Positions 41,882 through 50,823 of a DNA stretch of 64,000 nt are shown here, in pieces; within the stretch, counting starts at the first letter, position 1, and the number at the start of each line of letters is the position of its first letter. The translations under genes were made by a program, and so were the position numbers. Origin of the DNA: Paraburkholderia megapolitana (GTDB lineage Bacteria > Pseudomonadota > Gammaproteobacteria > Burkholderiales > Burkholderiaceae); contig NZ_CP041745.1 in NCBI RefSeq assembly GCF_007556815.1, positions 1,651,001 through 1,715,000 on the forward strand, read 5' to 3'. The notes beneath the pieces are model-generated. The model ran no database searches, was not told where the DNA came from, and saw nothing but the letters and a program-made list of their open reading frames with translations.

Positions 41882-43021
41882 CTAGGGGATTGTTTCCGGG
41901 ACGTTAGAACGCTGAAAGAACGCGTTGGCTACTCTGGATACGATGTCTTCGTGTGGGGACGGGATAGCGGGGGTTGCCAGCCCAATTTTGTAGTACCACA
42001 GCGCTGTCCGGACGGGGTGAACGAAGTCTTTGAGGAAGTAGTGTGTTGGATCGTTGGTAAACACAATGCCGTTTGCGGGGAACCTCTCCGTCTTGAAGCC
42101 GTGGTTGTCGCAGTCCTCCACTGTGGCCTGTAGTTCGCGCAGCCATGACTGATATTCAGTATCGCTCGATGGTGGTGGGAGATTGACGTCGATAAAGATG
42201 TAGTAGGGGATTTTTGTTTTGAGTGTGAGCGCGTCGTGTAACGCGCGAACTATACCGATGGATTCTCCTGGTACCCATTGTTTGCCGTTCCTCTGGCCAT
42301 GTATGCCAGGTCTGTGGCGACTTTTAGCCTCGACTGCGAAACGAACACCAGTAGCGGGATCGGTCGCGATGAACTCCGGGTGGTCGGTGGTGTTGTCTTT
42401 TTCATTCTCAAATTCGATTGTGAATCCTGCAGCGATAATGCTTGCTGTAACGCATAGCTCGTACAACGCCCCCTGAAACTGGTCGATTATGCGGAGTCGT
42501 TTGAGTATGGTTTTGGTAAGCGTTGCGTTGTTGCGAATCGTGAAGAGGTCGTAGGACATCCTGAGCCACGTTCCTTTCGCGCCGATGGGTGCGAAACCTA
42601 CGGGCGTAGGTGGTTGGTTTGGATCTTCGTCGTGGGCTGTCATAGCATTTGCCCAATCTCCTAATGGGTGTCGCGATCCCTGCGATTTGGCTCGTTCTGC
42701 GTCGAGCCAGTCGTAGCCAATGGTTGTAGCGCCGAAGTAGTTTAGGAAAGCGGGAAAATTACATGTATCGGTATCGACTCGGTGAAGCTCGCTACCTACC
42801 GCAAAAATGTGGCCACCGCCGAATGATGCGTGAACAGGCATGCGTGCGCGACCATGTTTCTCACGGAACACCCCTTGAAGGGCTGCTTCTCTTGCGAAGT
42901 GTTCAGCGGCCTTTCTGAACGTTTCCTGTGAGGGTGCGTTCGAAACGAGCGCGTGGCAGTTCTTGTATTCTTTTCCACTACCACACGCACACCGCAATTT
43001 ATTTTCTGCTTTCTTTGTCAT
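41882..43021 (-). CDS. SEC-C motif protein with PD-(D/E)XK-like nuclease core
   Basis: The 379-residue product begins with a SEC-C zinc motif (Cys11-x-Cys13 ... Cys22-His23 in RCACGSGKEYKNCH). The middle has GFTIEFENEKDN, HPEFIATDPATGVRFAVEAK: an acidic strand followed by E-A-K, the pattern of PD-(D/E)XK nucleases and Holliday-type enzymes. No partner gene is obvious; it converges on the PAAR gene and is divergent from nothing nearby. GC is lower than in the prophage. It could be an orphan restriction-like or anti-phage nuclease; I saw no characterised relative. Confidence 0.65.
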   Translation of the reverse strand: MTKKAENKLRCACGSGKEYKNCHALVSNAPSQETFRKAAEHFAREAALQGVFREKHGRARMPVHASFGGGHIFAVGSELHRVDTDTCNFPAFLNYFGATTIGYDWLDAERAKSQGSRHPLGDWANAMTAHDEDPNQPPTPVGFAPIGAKGTWLRMSYDLFTIRNNATLTKTILKRLRIIDQFQGALYELCVTASIIAAGFTIEFENEKDNTTDHPEFIATDPATGVRFAVEAKSRHRPGIHGQRNGKQWVPGESIGIVRALHDALTLKTKIPYYIFIDVNLPPPSSDTEYQSWLRELQATVEDCDNHGFKTERFPANGIVFTNDPTHYFLKDFVHPVRTALWYYKIGLATPAIPSPHEDIVSRVANAFFQRSNVPETIP

Positions 43022-43036
43022 GGTCCACCTTCGTGA

Positions 43037-43351
43037 TTAACCGCCCCAAAGTTTCCGAAAATCCGGTGCGTTCGGGTGCGGAGTGGGGCGCGCTCCATAT
43101 ACCTGACCGGCTCGCCTCTGCTGACTCTCAACGCCTCGACACAGTTCTTTCAGCGCGGCCAGGCGGGTAGCTAGTGGTCTGTCGTCCTCGGTAAGACTCC
43201 GGCATCGCCCGGCGATCTGACTAAGATCCGACACAAAGTACCGCTGATTCTGTACCTCCAGTATCAGGCGCCGAACATCGTCTATCGGGTACTGGTGCCA
43301 CCAGGCCCGCAGTTCGTCGTACTTGGGCGGCTCGAAAGGGGGAAGGATCAT
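43037..43351 (-). CDS. Hypothetical protein next to DUF72 gene
   Basis: The 104-residue product (MILPPFEPPKYDELRAWWHQ, YPIDDVRRLILEVQNQRYFV, LATRLAALKELCRG) is soluble and helical; I do not recognise a family. The ATG at 43351 is preferred because a longer open frame to 43492 would overlap the divergent DUF72 start at 43443. The gap between the two starts, 43352-43442, would hold the shared promoters. Confidence 0.6.
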   Translation of the reverse strand: MILPPFEPPKYDELRAWWHQYPIDDVRRLILEVQNQRYFVSDLSQIAGRCRSLTEDDRPLATRLAALKELCRGVESQQRRAGQVYGARPTPHPNAPDFRKLWGG

Positions 43352-43620
43352 TTGATGGACATTTGATGCTGTATGAATATACAGTATAGGCTCGACTTTC
43401 GATAACGCGGTAGTGCCTGCGAGCCGCGAAAAAGGGGGAGCGATGTCGATCAGAATTGGTACCGCGTCCTGGACAGATGTCACGCTTATCAAGAGCGGTC
43501 GTTTCTATCCGAAGGGCTGCACAAGCGCCGAGGCGCGTCTCAGGTTCTACGCCGGCCATTTCCCCTTGGTCGAAGTCGACTGGTAGTCCCCCCGCATTTA
43601 ACGGAGTTCAGAAGTAGAGG

Positions 43621-44448
43621 TCATGCCGCGATGGGCAACTTCTGTTTCGGCGGTACGCCGCCGATAGCCGTGTTCGGCCGCTCGTGATTGTATGACCATA
43701 GCCACCTGGTCGCATACTCCTGAACATCGGCCACCGTCTCGAAGAGGTAGTGGGCGAGCCAGTCGTATCGAACCGTTTTGTTGTAACGCTCGATGTACGC
43801 GTTCTGTTGCGGCTTGCCGGGCTGGATAAACTGCAGAACGATGCCGCGTCTCATGGCCCAGTCCCTGAGCGCATCGCTGACATATTCCGGCCCGTTGTCG
43901 CAACGGATCTTCAGCGGCTTGCCGCGCCATTCGATCACCTGATCCAGCGACCGGATAACGCGTAGCGCAGGCAACGAGAAGTCCACCTCGATACACAGGC
44001 CTTCCCGGTTGAAGTCGTCGATCACGTTGAACAGCCGGATGCTACGGCCATCAGCAAGCTGATCGTGCATGAAATCCATTGACCAGCACTCGTTCAGTGC
44101 TTGCGGCACGGCCAGCGGTTCCGGCTGCTCACGCACCAGCCGTTTGCGTGGCCTGATCCGCAGATTCAGCTCCAGTTCGCGATAGATGCGATAAACACGT
44201 TTGTGATTCCAGGTAAAGCCCTTGACATTGCGCAGGTACAAGAAACACAGGCCGAAGCCCCAGTTGCGCTGGTTGTGCGTGAGTCTCACAAGCCACTCGG
44301 CGATCACGCTGTTTTCCGCGCAACGCTTTGCCCGGTAACGGTAGCAGGTCTCGCTTACGCCGAACGCCTCACAGGCCGCCCGTACGCTCATTGCCCGTTC
44401 TCTGACTGCACGCATGGCCATCTCGCGGCGACGAGATGGCCTCACCAC
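43621..44448 (-). CDS. IS3-family transposase OrfB (DDE integrase domain)
   Basis: The 275-residue frame carries the HTH_21 segment ([20 protein letters not shown]) and the rve catalytic core with the DDE residues: Asp in [11 protein letters not shown], Asp in [12 protein letters not shown], and Glu in [16 protein letters not shown]. It overlaps orfA by 7 bp. It is normally made as an OrfAB fusion by -1 frameshift at the A-rich site at the end of orfA. Confidence 0.93.
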   Translation of the reverse strand: MVRPSRRREMAMRAVRERAMSVRAACEAFGVSETCYRYRAKRCAENSVIAEWLVRLTHNQRNWGFGLCFLYLRNVKGFTWNHKRVYRIYRELELNLRIRPRKRLVREQPEPLAVPQALNECWSMDFMHDQLADGRSIRLFNVIDDFNREGLCIEVDFSLPALRVIRSLDQVIEWRGKPLKIRCDNGPEYVSDALRDWAMRRGIVLQFIQPGKPQQNAYIERYNKTVRYDWLAHYLFETVADVQEYATRWLWSYNHERPNTAIGGVPPKQKLPIAA

Positions 44449-44708
44449 TTTTTTTCAAGCGCCTCGCGCACCACCTCGGCCTTGAGTCGCTCTTCAGCGT
44501 ACATCTTTTTGAGTCTCGCGTTCTCCGCCTCAAGCTCCTTCATCCGGGTCATCAGTGCCGCGTCCATGCCGCCGTACTTCGAGCGCCATTTGTAGAAGCT
44601 CGCGCTGCTCATCCCGTGCTCGCGACACAACTCCGGAACGGGTGTTCCGGCTTCGGCCTGCTTCAAGATCCCAATGATCTGGCTTTCCGTGAATCTGGAC
44701 GTCTTCAT
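44442..44708 (-). CDS. IS3-family OrfA (helix-turn-helix)
   Basis: The 88-residue product ([60 protein letters not shown]) is the DNA-binding and leucine-zipper part of an IS3-type transposase. Its end reads GAA AAA AAG, a classic -1 slippery site for the OrfAB fusion. Confidence 0.93.
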   Translation of the reverse strand: MKTSRFTESQIIGILKQAEAGTPVPELCREHGMSSASFYKWRSKYGGMDAALMTRMKELEAENARLKKMYAEERLKAEVVREALEKKW

Positions 44709-45646
44709 GCAAAATTCCCTGTCAATCTGCTGCTAGAAAATTCTACCTTGAACACCCGTTAATTCGCGGGGGGACTACCGACTCATCCTATTACGCGATG
44801 CCAAGTGCCAGTAATAGCGCGCTGTGGGTCGAACGCACGCCCGGTGGTTTCACCTTCAACATGAAGGCGTTCCGCCTGTTCACGGGCCATCAGACTGAGC
44901 GAAAGTTTTTCCCGAAGGATCTGCAGAGTGAGCTACCACAGACGGGCAAAGCCAGTCTGTATTACCGCGACGTGCCGGCGCCGGTCATTGAGGAAATGTG
45001 GGCTCGATATTTCGAAGCGATCGAACCGCTGCGGGTAGCGGGCAAACTGGGCGCTGTGCTGTTCCAGTTCGCGCCGTGGATGACGAGCGAGCCGAAGAAC
45101 AGGGCGCACGTCGAGCACTGTGCCAAACGGATGCATCCATACCTGACGGCCTTCGAGTTCCGGAACAAAAGCTGGCTGGACGAAAGGCACTCGCAATCGA
45201 CACTCGACTTTGAGCGTGAGCACGGCATCGTGCACGTAATCATGGACGCGCCCGAAGGGGTGTCGAATCGTGCGCACACGGTTTGGGATGTGACGTCGCC
45301 GGAGCTTGCCATTGTCCGGCTGCACGGCCGCAATGCGGAGACATGGAGCGGTAGTTCATCGGCCGCGGAACGGTTCAATTATGACTATAGCGACGCCGAG
45401 CTATGCGAACTATCCGGGCCAGTGCGTGAGGTTGCGGCGAGGGCGGGGCAGGCACACGTTATTTTCAATAACTGTTACGAGGATGCAGCGCAGCGCAATG
45501 CGCTCACGATGATGAATACCCTGAAGTGAGCGGCGTGAACATCGTAATCGAGTGGTATGAAAACAATCTGCGTTTACGGTTGAAATTCAAGCACCCCGCC
45601 ATCGGCGCGCACGGCGGAGCGAGACCTAGAACAAAGTACCTTTGAT

Positions 45647-46168
45647 TCAAAGGTCGAACGGGGTGAGTTCTGGGTTTAGAGAGCGGTCCATATTGAACAC
45701 GAGTTGACGGAAGACTCGTGCGTCTCCTTCAAAACTCGACAGAAATCCAAGACAGTGGCCGCAGGCGAGTAACACAACATCTGCTTCGCTGCTTTCGCGA
45801 ACGTCTTCGATACCTGACATTGTTGCGGCCTCGCGCAGATAGATTTCCTTGACCCTGTCGAACTTCCGGGCTCTCTGAGGAGATTGTAGCGTGTGTGCGA
45901 TGACGTTGCGAAAGGCGTTCAGCGCCGCGATTAAATCCCATTCGCCCAAGTCGTTTTTTCGTAAACACAGCGCTCGACAGAGGTGTACCTTGCCAGCGAA
46001 ACTTAATCGCGCTTCCGCCACGTGTTCACGATGGAAGACGAATTGATCAATGATTCTGCTGAGCGCTTCCTCAATTAGTAGATGTCCTTTGAGCAACACA
46101 TGAACCGTGTTGTCAACAACACCCATCTCCTCAACAAAGCGGGCATGCGCTTTCTGGATTTCGTTCAT
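45647..46168 (-). CDS. HEPN-like RNase domain protein
   Basis: The 173-residue product, starting at MNEIQKAHARFVEEMGVV, is helical and contains an R-x4-H motif (Arg87-Asn-Val-Ile-Ala-His92 in LNAFRNVIAHTL), the catalytic signature of HEPN ribonucleases. The segment LLIEEALSRIIDQFVFHREH before it resembles HEPN helix 1. A longer open frame continues upstream to 47299 but that part is the antisense of the ATPase gene. It is divergent from the GHKL-ATPase gene across 186 bp, so the three genes may form one locus. Confidence 0.6.
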   Translation of the reverse strand: MNEIQKAHARFVEEMGVVDNTVHVLLKGHLLIEEALSRIIDQFVFHREHVAEARLSFAGKVHLCRALCLRKNDLGEWDLIAALNAFRNVIAHTLQSPQRARKFDRVKEIYLREAATMSGIEDVRESSEADVVLLACGHCLGFLSSFEGDARVFRQLVFNMDRSLNPELTPFDL

Positions 46169-46354
46169 TGTTGTCCTCGGAGTTACACGTCCGACGGGGT
46201 TTGTGGCTTGGGAAGCGGAGATACCACGCGGACAAACCGCGCGCAGCGGTGAGTGTAACTCCACCGCTATTTCTCTGTTAGTCTCTCGGAAGACAGCCCG
46301 GGGATCGTAACAACTCCGGCTCCACGAGAGGTGGTGCTTGCGGACCGATACGAC

Positions 46355-47542
46355 ATGATTTCCTTTCCGACTGCAGTTAGCATAAAAGAGATTGAGGAAG
46401 CGTACACGATGCTTCCCAATGACCATACCCTGCAACTTACCACCGGTCTGAAGTTCGGTGGCAATGTCGGAGTCCCGGGGGCTCTCATGCAATTTTTGGC
46501 CGCGTGGTCGCGAAGAGTAGACCGGCCAACATTGCGACTCTATAGCAGAAGCACGACTGAGGCGTCCGAGGCCCTGGCAAGGGAACCGCATGGAATTGTT
46601 GCCGCGTACTTTGCCGACGCCATCCAAACCGTTGGTGGTCGGTCGCTCTCGACACGTGAGGCCTTGGCGGACGCAGTCTCCCGAATTGAGGCAATGCAGA
46701 ATGGAGCCTTTCGGGAGACGATGCACGGGCGGGGTGCGTTCTTGGGTTGCTTCGCACGTGCAAAGAATGAATTTCTCATTCCTTTGTATTCTCGACCTGA
46801 GATCGGTGCTGTACGCTCGCGCGACGAATTTGTCACACTGACGTCGCGGTTGATTGCTGCGTGTGCGCCGGTGGCCGAGCGGAGACTGACAGACACTTGG
46901 CGAGTCGCCCTCGGGACACTTCTTTACGAGCTTTTCCGAAATACGGATGAACACGCCACAATGGACGAAGAAGGACGGCCGTATGCCAGAAACGTCCGAG
47001 CGGTCATGGCGAAGTACATCACCTACGATGCCAAAAATGCATCGGCACATCTCGGCGAAGACGACCCATCGCTTGGCTTTTTCATACTGCATAATATTGC
47101 GAACCGGCCGAGATTCACGACTACTGAAGGGCGTCGGGAGCAGAATCGCGAGAGCGCTCTGCTTGAACTTACGATTATGGACACTGGACCCGGGCTGGCG
47201 CGGCGATGGCTGTCCCACTACGGTCATGCTGGCGATCAGATTGAGAAACTTCCGATTGATGACGAAGTATCGCTTGTGAAAAAGTGCTTTGAGCTTCACG
47301 CCACGACAAAAACAACGGCAGGTAGTGGAGGCGGTCTTTCATACGTTTTGCAAACGCTTCAGCGACTGAACGCTTACCTTCGCCTTAGAACGGGAAGGGT
47401 TTGCTTGGTACAGGATTTCTCTGTTCCGAAAGAGGATGTGACGTTTGCACCGAGACATTGGTTAACGGAGCGCCCGGAGCTACCGATGGCAGCTGGTGCC
47501 TGCTATTCGATTGTTGTCCCGCTGACGAAGGGCCTGCTATGA
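46355..47542 (+). CDS. GHKL-type ATPase of unknown system
   Basis: The 395-residue product has an N-terminal region without recognised domain and a C-terminal GHKL (HSP90/histidine-kinase-like) ATPase fold. The N box is ELFRNTDEHA (Asn about 196), the G1 box DTGPG (about 276-280), and the lid/G2 is GSGGGLSYVLQTL (about 323-335). There is no H box or receiver, so it is not a sensor kinase; MORC-, MutL- or Paraoxonase-like defence ATPases use this fold. The start is uncertain: a GTG at 46331 adds eight residues. It overlaps the next gene by 4 bp (ATGA). Confidence 0.75.
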   Translation: MISFPTAVSIKEIEEAYTMLPNDHTLQLTTGLKFGGNVGVPGALMQFLAAWSRRVDRPTLRLYSRSTTEASEALAREPHGIVAAYFADAIQTVGGRSLSTREALADAVSRIEAMQNGAFRETMHGRGAFLGCFARAKNEFLIPLYSRPEIGAVRSRDEFVTLTSRLIAACAPVAERRLTDTWRVALGTLLYELFRNTDEHATMDEEGRPYARNVRAVMAKYITYDAKNASAHLGEDDPSLGFFILHNIANRPRFTTTEGRREQNRESALLELTIMDTGPGLARRWLSHYGHAGDQIEKLPIDDEVSLVKKCFELHATTKTTAGSGGGLSYVLQTLQRLNAYLRLRTGRVCLVQDFSVPKEDVTFAPRHWLTERPELPMAAGACYSIVVPLTKGLL

Positions 47543-49770
47543 AAGGGTTCTTCACTTTTGATTTTATCTTGTCCGACGAGGGCGCGATCCGGAATTTCCA
47601 TTTCCTGTTCAAGGCGCCCGGCACGCGGAACGATACATATCTGGCTGATGCTATCGAGAATGGACTACAGGCAGTCTCTGCGCCTGATGTAGTTGCAATC
47701 GTTTGCCCTTCAGAAGAAGAAACTGAGATCGGGGCCGCATTTGGAGCGCCCGTTCTCAGTCAAGCAGCTGACCGAACATCAAACAAAGTGTGCCTTTGCG
47801 TCTGTACGTTCGATCCGGACGGCACCATTCGGCTAGGCCACCAGTTACGAAACGCGATCGAAGGTCTGGATGCACTACTGCAAAACAAAACTGATGCCAT
47901 TCGCTTTGCAGGTTTGCAGAAACTTTTTTCTGCACACCATGTACTGGTAAGTGCACCGCCTGGATTCACGTTCGTGAAGCCGTCGCAAAGGCGTTCGACA
48001 CATTTCCTGCGAACCGAAGAAGCATTAACAGAGGTCGAGGGAGTGCAATTTCTCGCCTATGCGCTGTTGCACAAACTGCGGAAACGAGCGGATGTCTACA
48101 AAGACCATCTTGATGTCATCTATATCGACTCGATGGGAATTGCTAGCGTGGCGTACGCACTTCGGGACATGTATTGTGCAATGTATGGAGCGCCGCGACC
48201 ACGCGTGGTTAGCTTCCACTCCCATGATGGTATTGAACATGTCGATGTGCCGCTCTCTGGCACTTCGTTCTGTCTGATTTCGGCGTCCTCATCTCTGAAT
48301 CTCGAACGAGAGTGGCAGAAGCGCACGCGCTGCCATCAGGATGAAGTCGTCACGCTCCTTACACTTGAAGATGCTCACGGCCGCGAGAACGCGATTTTTG
48401 CGTTGCCCGCACCTGAATGGATAGGCGCTGGTCAATCGCAAAAGCATCTGCGCGATTTACCAATTGTGGGCGAGAGATTTGCTGCAGCTGACCTCATGCC
48501 CAAGTCAGTGCTTCTCAGAAAGGATCACAAAGAAAGACAGGCGGAAGAATTTTGTCGAAGATTCGTTATGACGGGCAGGCTTGGAATCCAGGGGCGTGGT
48601 CGTGGAGGCGGCAAGGTGAGGCCGCTTTATCTCGACGGAACTAACTTCTCCAGCACGCTCGGTTTCGATGAATTTCTGAACCGCACTCTCCGCCAAAATA
48701 CGGTGGCGTCGGTCAGTGCGATCATTTACCAGGACGATCAAGCATCTGAAGAACTCGCCCGAGTATGTGCGCATTTGCTTGCGCAAATAATGCTTCGAGT
48801 ATCCGGCCTGCGGATAATCAATGAGAACAGTCTAGGAACGCCGCAGGGATGGATCGAAAAGGAGGCCGGGCTACTTATCGTGGCAACGGTTGTTGGTCGT
48901 GGCACCCGATTGCTGTCTATCAGTCGCGACCTTAGAGACATTCACGAGGGCGCTCGCACTTACCTGATCGGGGCTCAGATTGCCGAGACAGCGAACCAGA
49001 TGAAGGTGCTCGCGAACAATCTGAAATATTCAGCGACCAAGGCGAACATCGAAATTGCGCGATTTGCTCAGATTGCCATCGGTATCGGTTTAGGTGATTC
49101 GTACGTCGACGAGGCACAGCTATTTCAGAACACCGATACTTCGTTTGGCGAAAGACACAACGTTCGAAAAAACACACTCACCGGAACGCCGTCGGGGCAG
49201 AATGAAGCGGCGTTTATTGGGTCGAATTTTGATTTGACTCAACCAATGAAGCTCCGGCTCGACTTCGCTTTCTGGGGTTTCAAATACAATGCTGATACGG
49301 CCTGTACCACTTCGAGTGTATTCGCGATGATCGGTGCCATTCTTCAGAACGCGAGAGAGAGTAAATTCGAAGATCAGACGTTGCGCTTGTCCACAGATGC
49401 GTTTCAACAGGTAATTCTGGACCCCGAAAACTTCACCCGTTACAACGATGGTGTGATTCAAGCCGCGTTGCTACGGTGTGCCAGGGTCGGCGAACTAGAC
49501 TACTCGAAGGAGCAAGGATCGAGTCAGTTCATGCTTGATCTACTGAAAAGCATTTTTCAGCAACACGATAGACGCCAAGGCGAAGCTGCGGCGGAATTTG
49601 CGCTCGCTCTAAGGCTCAAAAAACTCCGTCTGCATACCGAGCACGAACTGGCGCTCAGTGAGTATCTTGGCGACAAACTCCCGGCTGACACTCCGAGGCT
49701 TCGTCTCATTCGCGCTCTCCTCGGCATTGATCCGATGCCGGATGTAGGCCGATTGCCATCCGAATTCTGA
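47539..49770 (+). CDS. 743-residue protein, possibly two phosphoribosyltransferase-like domains
   Basis: I do not recognise this 743-residue family. Two stretches look like type I phosphoribosyltransferase folds: 190-255 (HLDVIYIDSMGIASVAYALR, then FCLISASSSLN where the PRPP loop is expected) and about 440-482 (AGLLIVATVVGRGTRLLSIS, DLRDIHEGARTYLIGAQIAE, like a VVDDxxxTGxT loop). The rest is mixed alpha/beta, no transmembrane segments. It starts 4 bp inside the ATPase gene, so translation is coupled and the two proteins very likely work together. The pair is AT-richer than the prophage. Function unknown. Confidence 0.6.
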   Translation: MKGFFTFDFILSDEGAIRNFHFLFKAPGTRNDTYLADAIENGLQAVSAPDVVAIVCPSEEETEIGAAFGAPVLSQAADRTSNKVCLCVCTFDPDGTIRLGHQLRNAIEGLDALLQNKTDAIRFAGLQKLFSAHHVLVSAPPGFTFVKPSQRRSTHFLRTEEALTEVEGVQFLAYALLHKLRKRADVYKDHLDVIYIDSMGIASVAYALRDMYCAMYGAPRPRVVSFHSHDGIEHVDVPLSGTSFCLISASSSLNLEREWQKRTRCHQDEVVTLLTLEDAHGRENAIFALPAPEWIGAGQSQKHLRDLPIVGERFAAADLMPKSVLLRKDHKERQAEEFCRRFVMTGRLGIQGRGRGGGKVRPLYLDGTNFSSTLGFDEFLNRTLRQNTVASVSAIIYQDDQASEELARVCAHLLAQIMLRVSGLRIINENSLGTPQGWIEKEAGLLIVATVVGRGTRLLSISRDLRDIHEGARTYLIGAQIAETANQMKVLANNLKYSATKANIEIARFAQIAIGIGLGDSYVDEAQLFQNTDTSFGERHNVRKNTLTGTPSGQNEAAFIGSNFDLTQPMKLRLDFAFWGFKYNADTACTTSSVFAMIGAILQNARESKFEDQTLRLSTDAFQQVILDPENFTRYNDGVIQAALLRCARVGELDYSKEQGSSQFMLDLLKSIFQQHDRRQGEAAAEFALALRLKKLRLHTEHELALSEYLGDKLPADTPRLRLIRALLGIDPMPDVGRLPSEF

Positions 49771-50055
49771 AGAAATATCCATGGACGGGCTCGCTAGGTA
49801 CACATAGGTCAGATTTCCAGTAGTCGACTAAGTCTTCCCCTGCGCGCTTGAGGAAGACGTACCTCATAACATCGTAATTGAGCGATACGTCACAACGTCA
49901 AAGAAGCGTTGACCCACTTAGATTGGCGCGTTGGCGAAGGCCACTTATATCAATCCCAACTTCGTCTTCGAGACCAATTAGATAACTCTGAATCCCCTCA
50001 GGAAGAGCCAGCCCAAAGGGCTGTTGTATCTTTATAAACGGTTCTAGCATGCTTT

Positions 50056-50823
50056 TTAGTCCTTCGCCGGTACTACGTCTTTGTGGATGATTCGCGTTAG
50101 CGCTTCAGTTATCCGTTCACGTTCAAGGAACCGAAGCTCGCCGGACGACGTTCCGCCCCGGAGTACCATGCCGGCGAACCATATCTTGCTTAGATTTGGA
50201 TAACTCTGAAGTACCTGAAATACTGGTGCACCGCTCATTCCATCAAAGGATTCAATCTGATCCGCACAGTGAACTCGGAGCACGTGAACTCGATCGGATA
50301 CACAGGGACCTGCATACTCGGCGTCTATTAGCATTGGCCTAGAGATAATTGCTTCAAGCTCGGTCTCGCACTCGATGGCATGGAGGTGTGACGGGTATCC
50401 TTGCACAACGAAAATAGAGGTTTTGTCAAAGATCGGTGGCGCCTCAGAATCTGATAGTTCGTAGGGAGGCGCGTCGGAGAACAATGAGATGTCCAGCTTC
50501 GATCCATCGACTTCGAAGATGACGAGATCATACTGATCCGTATCAGACGGGTCGCCTCCCGCAAAGACATACCGGAAAGACATCGGTACAAAGCCATACA
50601 CGCTTGGATGGTATTGCATGCACGCATGTGCAAGATCAAAGTTTGCTGTTACATGTCGAGCAGTGATAGCGAAGACCCTTCTGTGATATCTAACAAGAAA
50701 CCCTGACCCACAAATCGAAAATGGAAATTCCGGATACTCAGAATAAAACAGTATTGGCCTAGCACAACGAAATATCGCCAAGACGGAGGTGCGCATGGTA
50801 ACGATTTTCACGTCAGAATTCAT
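50056..50823 (-). CDS. Trypsin-like serine protease
   Basis: The 255-residue product has the trypsin-type fold with a visible triad: His57 in VFAITARHVT, Asp99 in DQYDLVIFEVD and Ser197 in FDGMSGAPVFQV. N-terminal CGSGFLVRYHRR is typical. No signal peptide is seen, so it is probably cytoplasmic. Its ATG overlaps the stop of the upstream ApeA-like gene by 11 bp, so the two form one operon. Proteases coupled to HEPN or sensor proteins are known in several anti-phage systems, and that role is inferred here. Confidence 0.8.
   Translation of the reverse strand: MNSDVKIVTMRTSVLAIFRCARPILFYSEYPEFPFSICGSGFLVRYHRRVFAITARHVTANFDLAHACMQYHPSVYGFVPMSFRYVFAGGDPSDTDQYDLVIFEVDGSKLDISLFSDAPPYELSDSEAPPIFDKTSIFVVQGYPSHLHAIECETELEAIISRPMLIDAEYAGPCVSDRVHVLRVHCADQIESFDGMSGAPVFQVLQSYPNLSKIWFAGMVLRGGTSSGELRFLERERITEALTRIIHKDVVPAKD

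Larger units (their letters stand above)
43582..44779 (-). mobile_element. IS3-family element with 4-bp target duplication
   Basis: The 1198-bp element is bounded by inverted repeats GGTAGTCCCCCCG (from 43582) and CGGGGGGACTACC (to 44779) and flanked by GACT direct repeats (43578-43581 and 44780-44783). It carries overlapping orfA and orfB genes on the minus strand joined by an A7G slippery site. A 4-bp duplication is typical of the IS407-like group. Confidence 0.92.
43443..45529 (+). pseudogene. DUF72 family protein, split by an IS3-family element
   Basis: The N-terminal 46 codons (43443-43581, IRIGTASWTDVTLIKSGRFY then LRFYAGHFPLVEVD) are separated from the rest (44784-45529, SSYYAMPSASNSALWVERTP) by an IS3-type element. 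Removing the element and one GACT copy joins VEVD to SSYYAMPS in frame, giving about 294 codons, normal for this TIM-barrel family of unknown function. The right part (FTFNMKAFRLFTGHQ, LGAVLFQFAPWM, FEFRNKSWL, YFNNCYEDAAQRNA-like) looks intact. The gene is therefore inactive. Confidence 0.88.

Noticed and set aside
45647..47299. A 550-codon open frame on the minus strand
   Set aside because: Only the last 173 codons read like a real protein. The upstream part lies antisense to the GHKL-ATPase gene and has an unnatural composition, so I kept the ATG at 46168.
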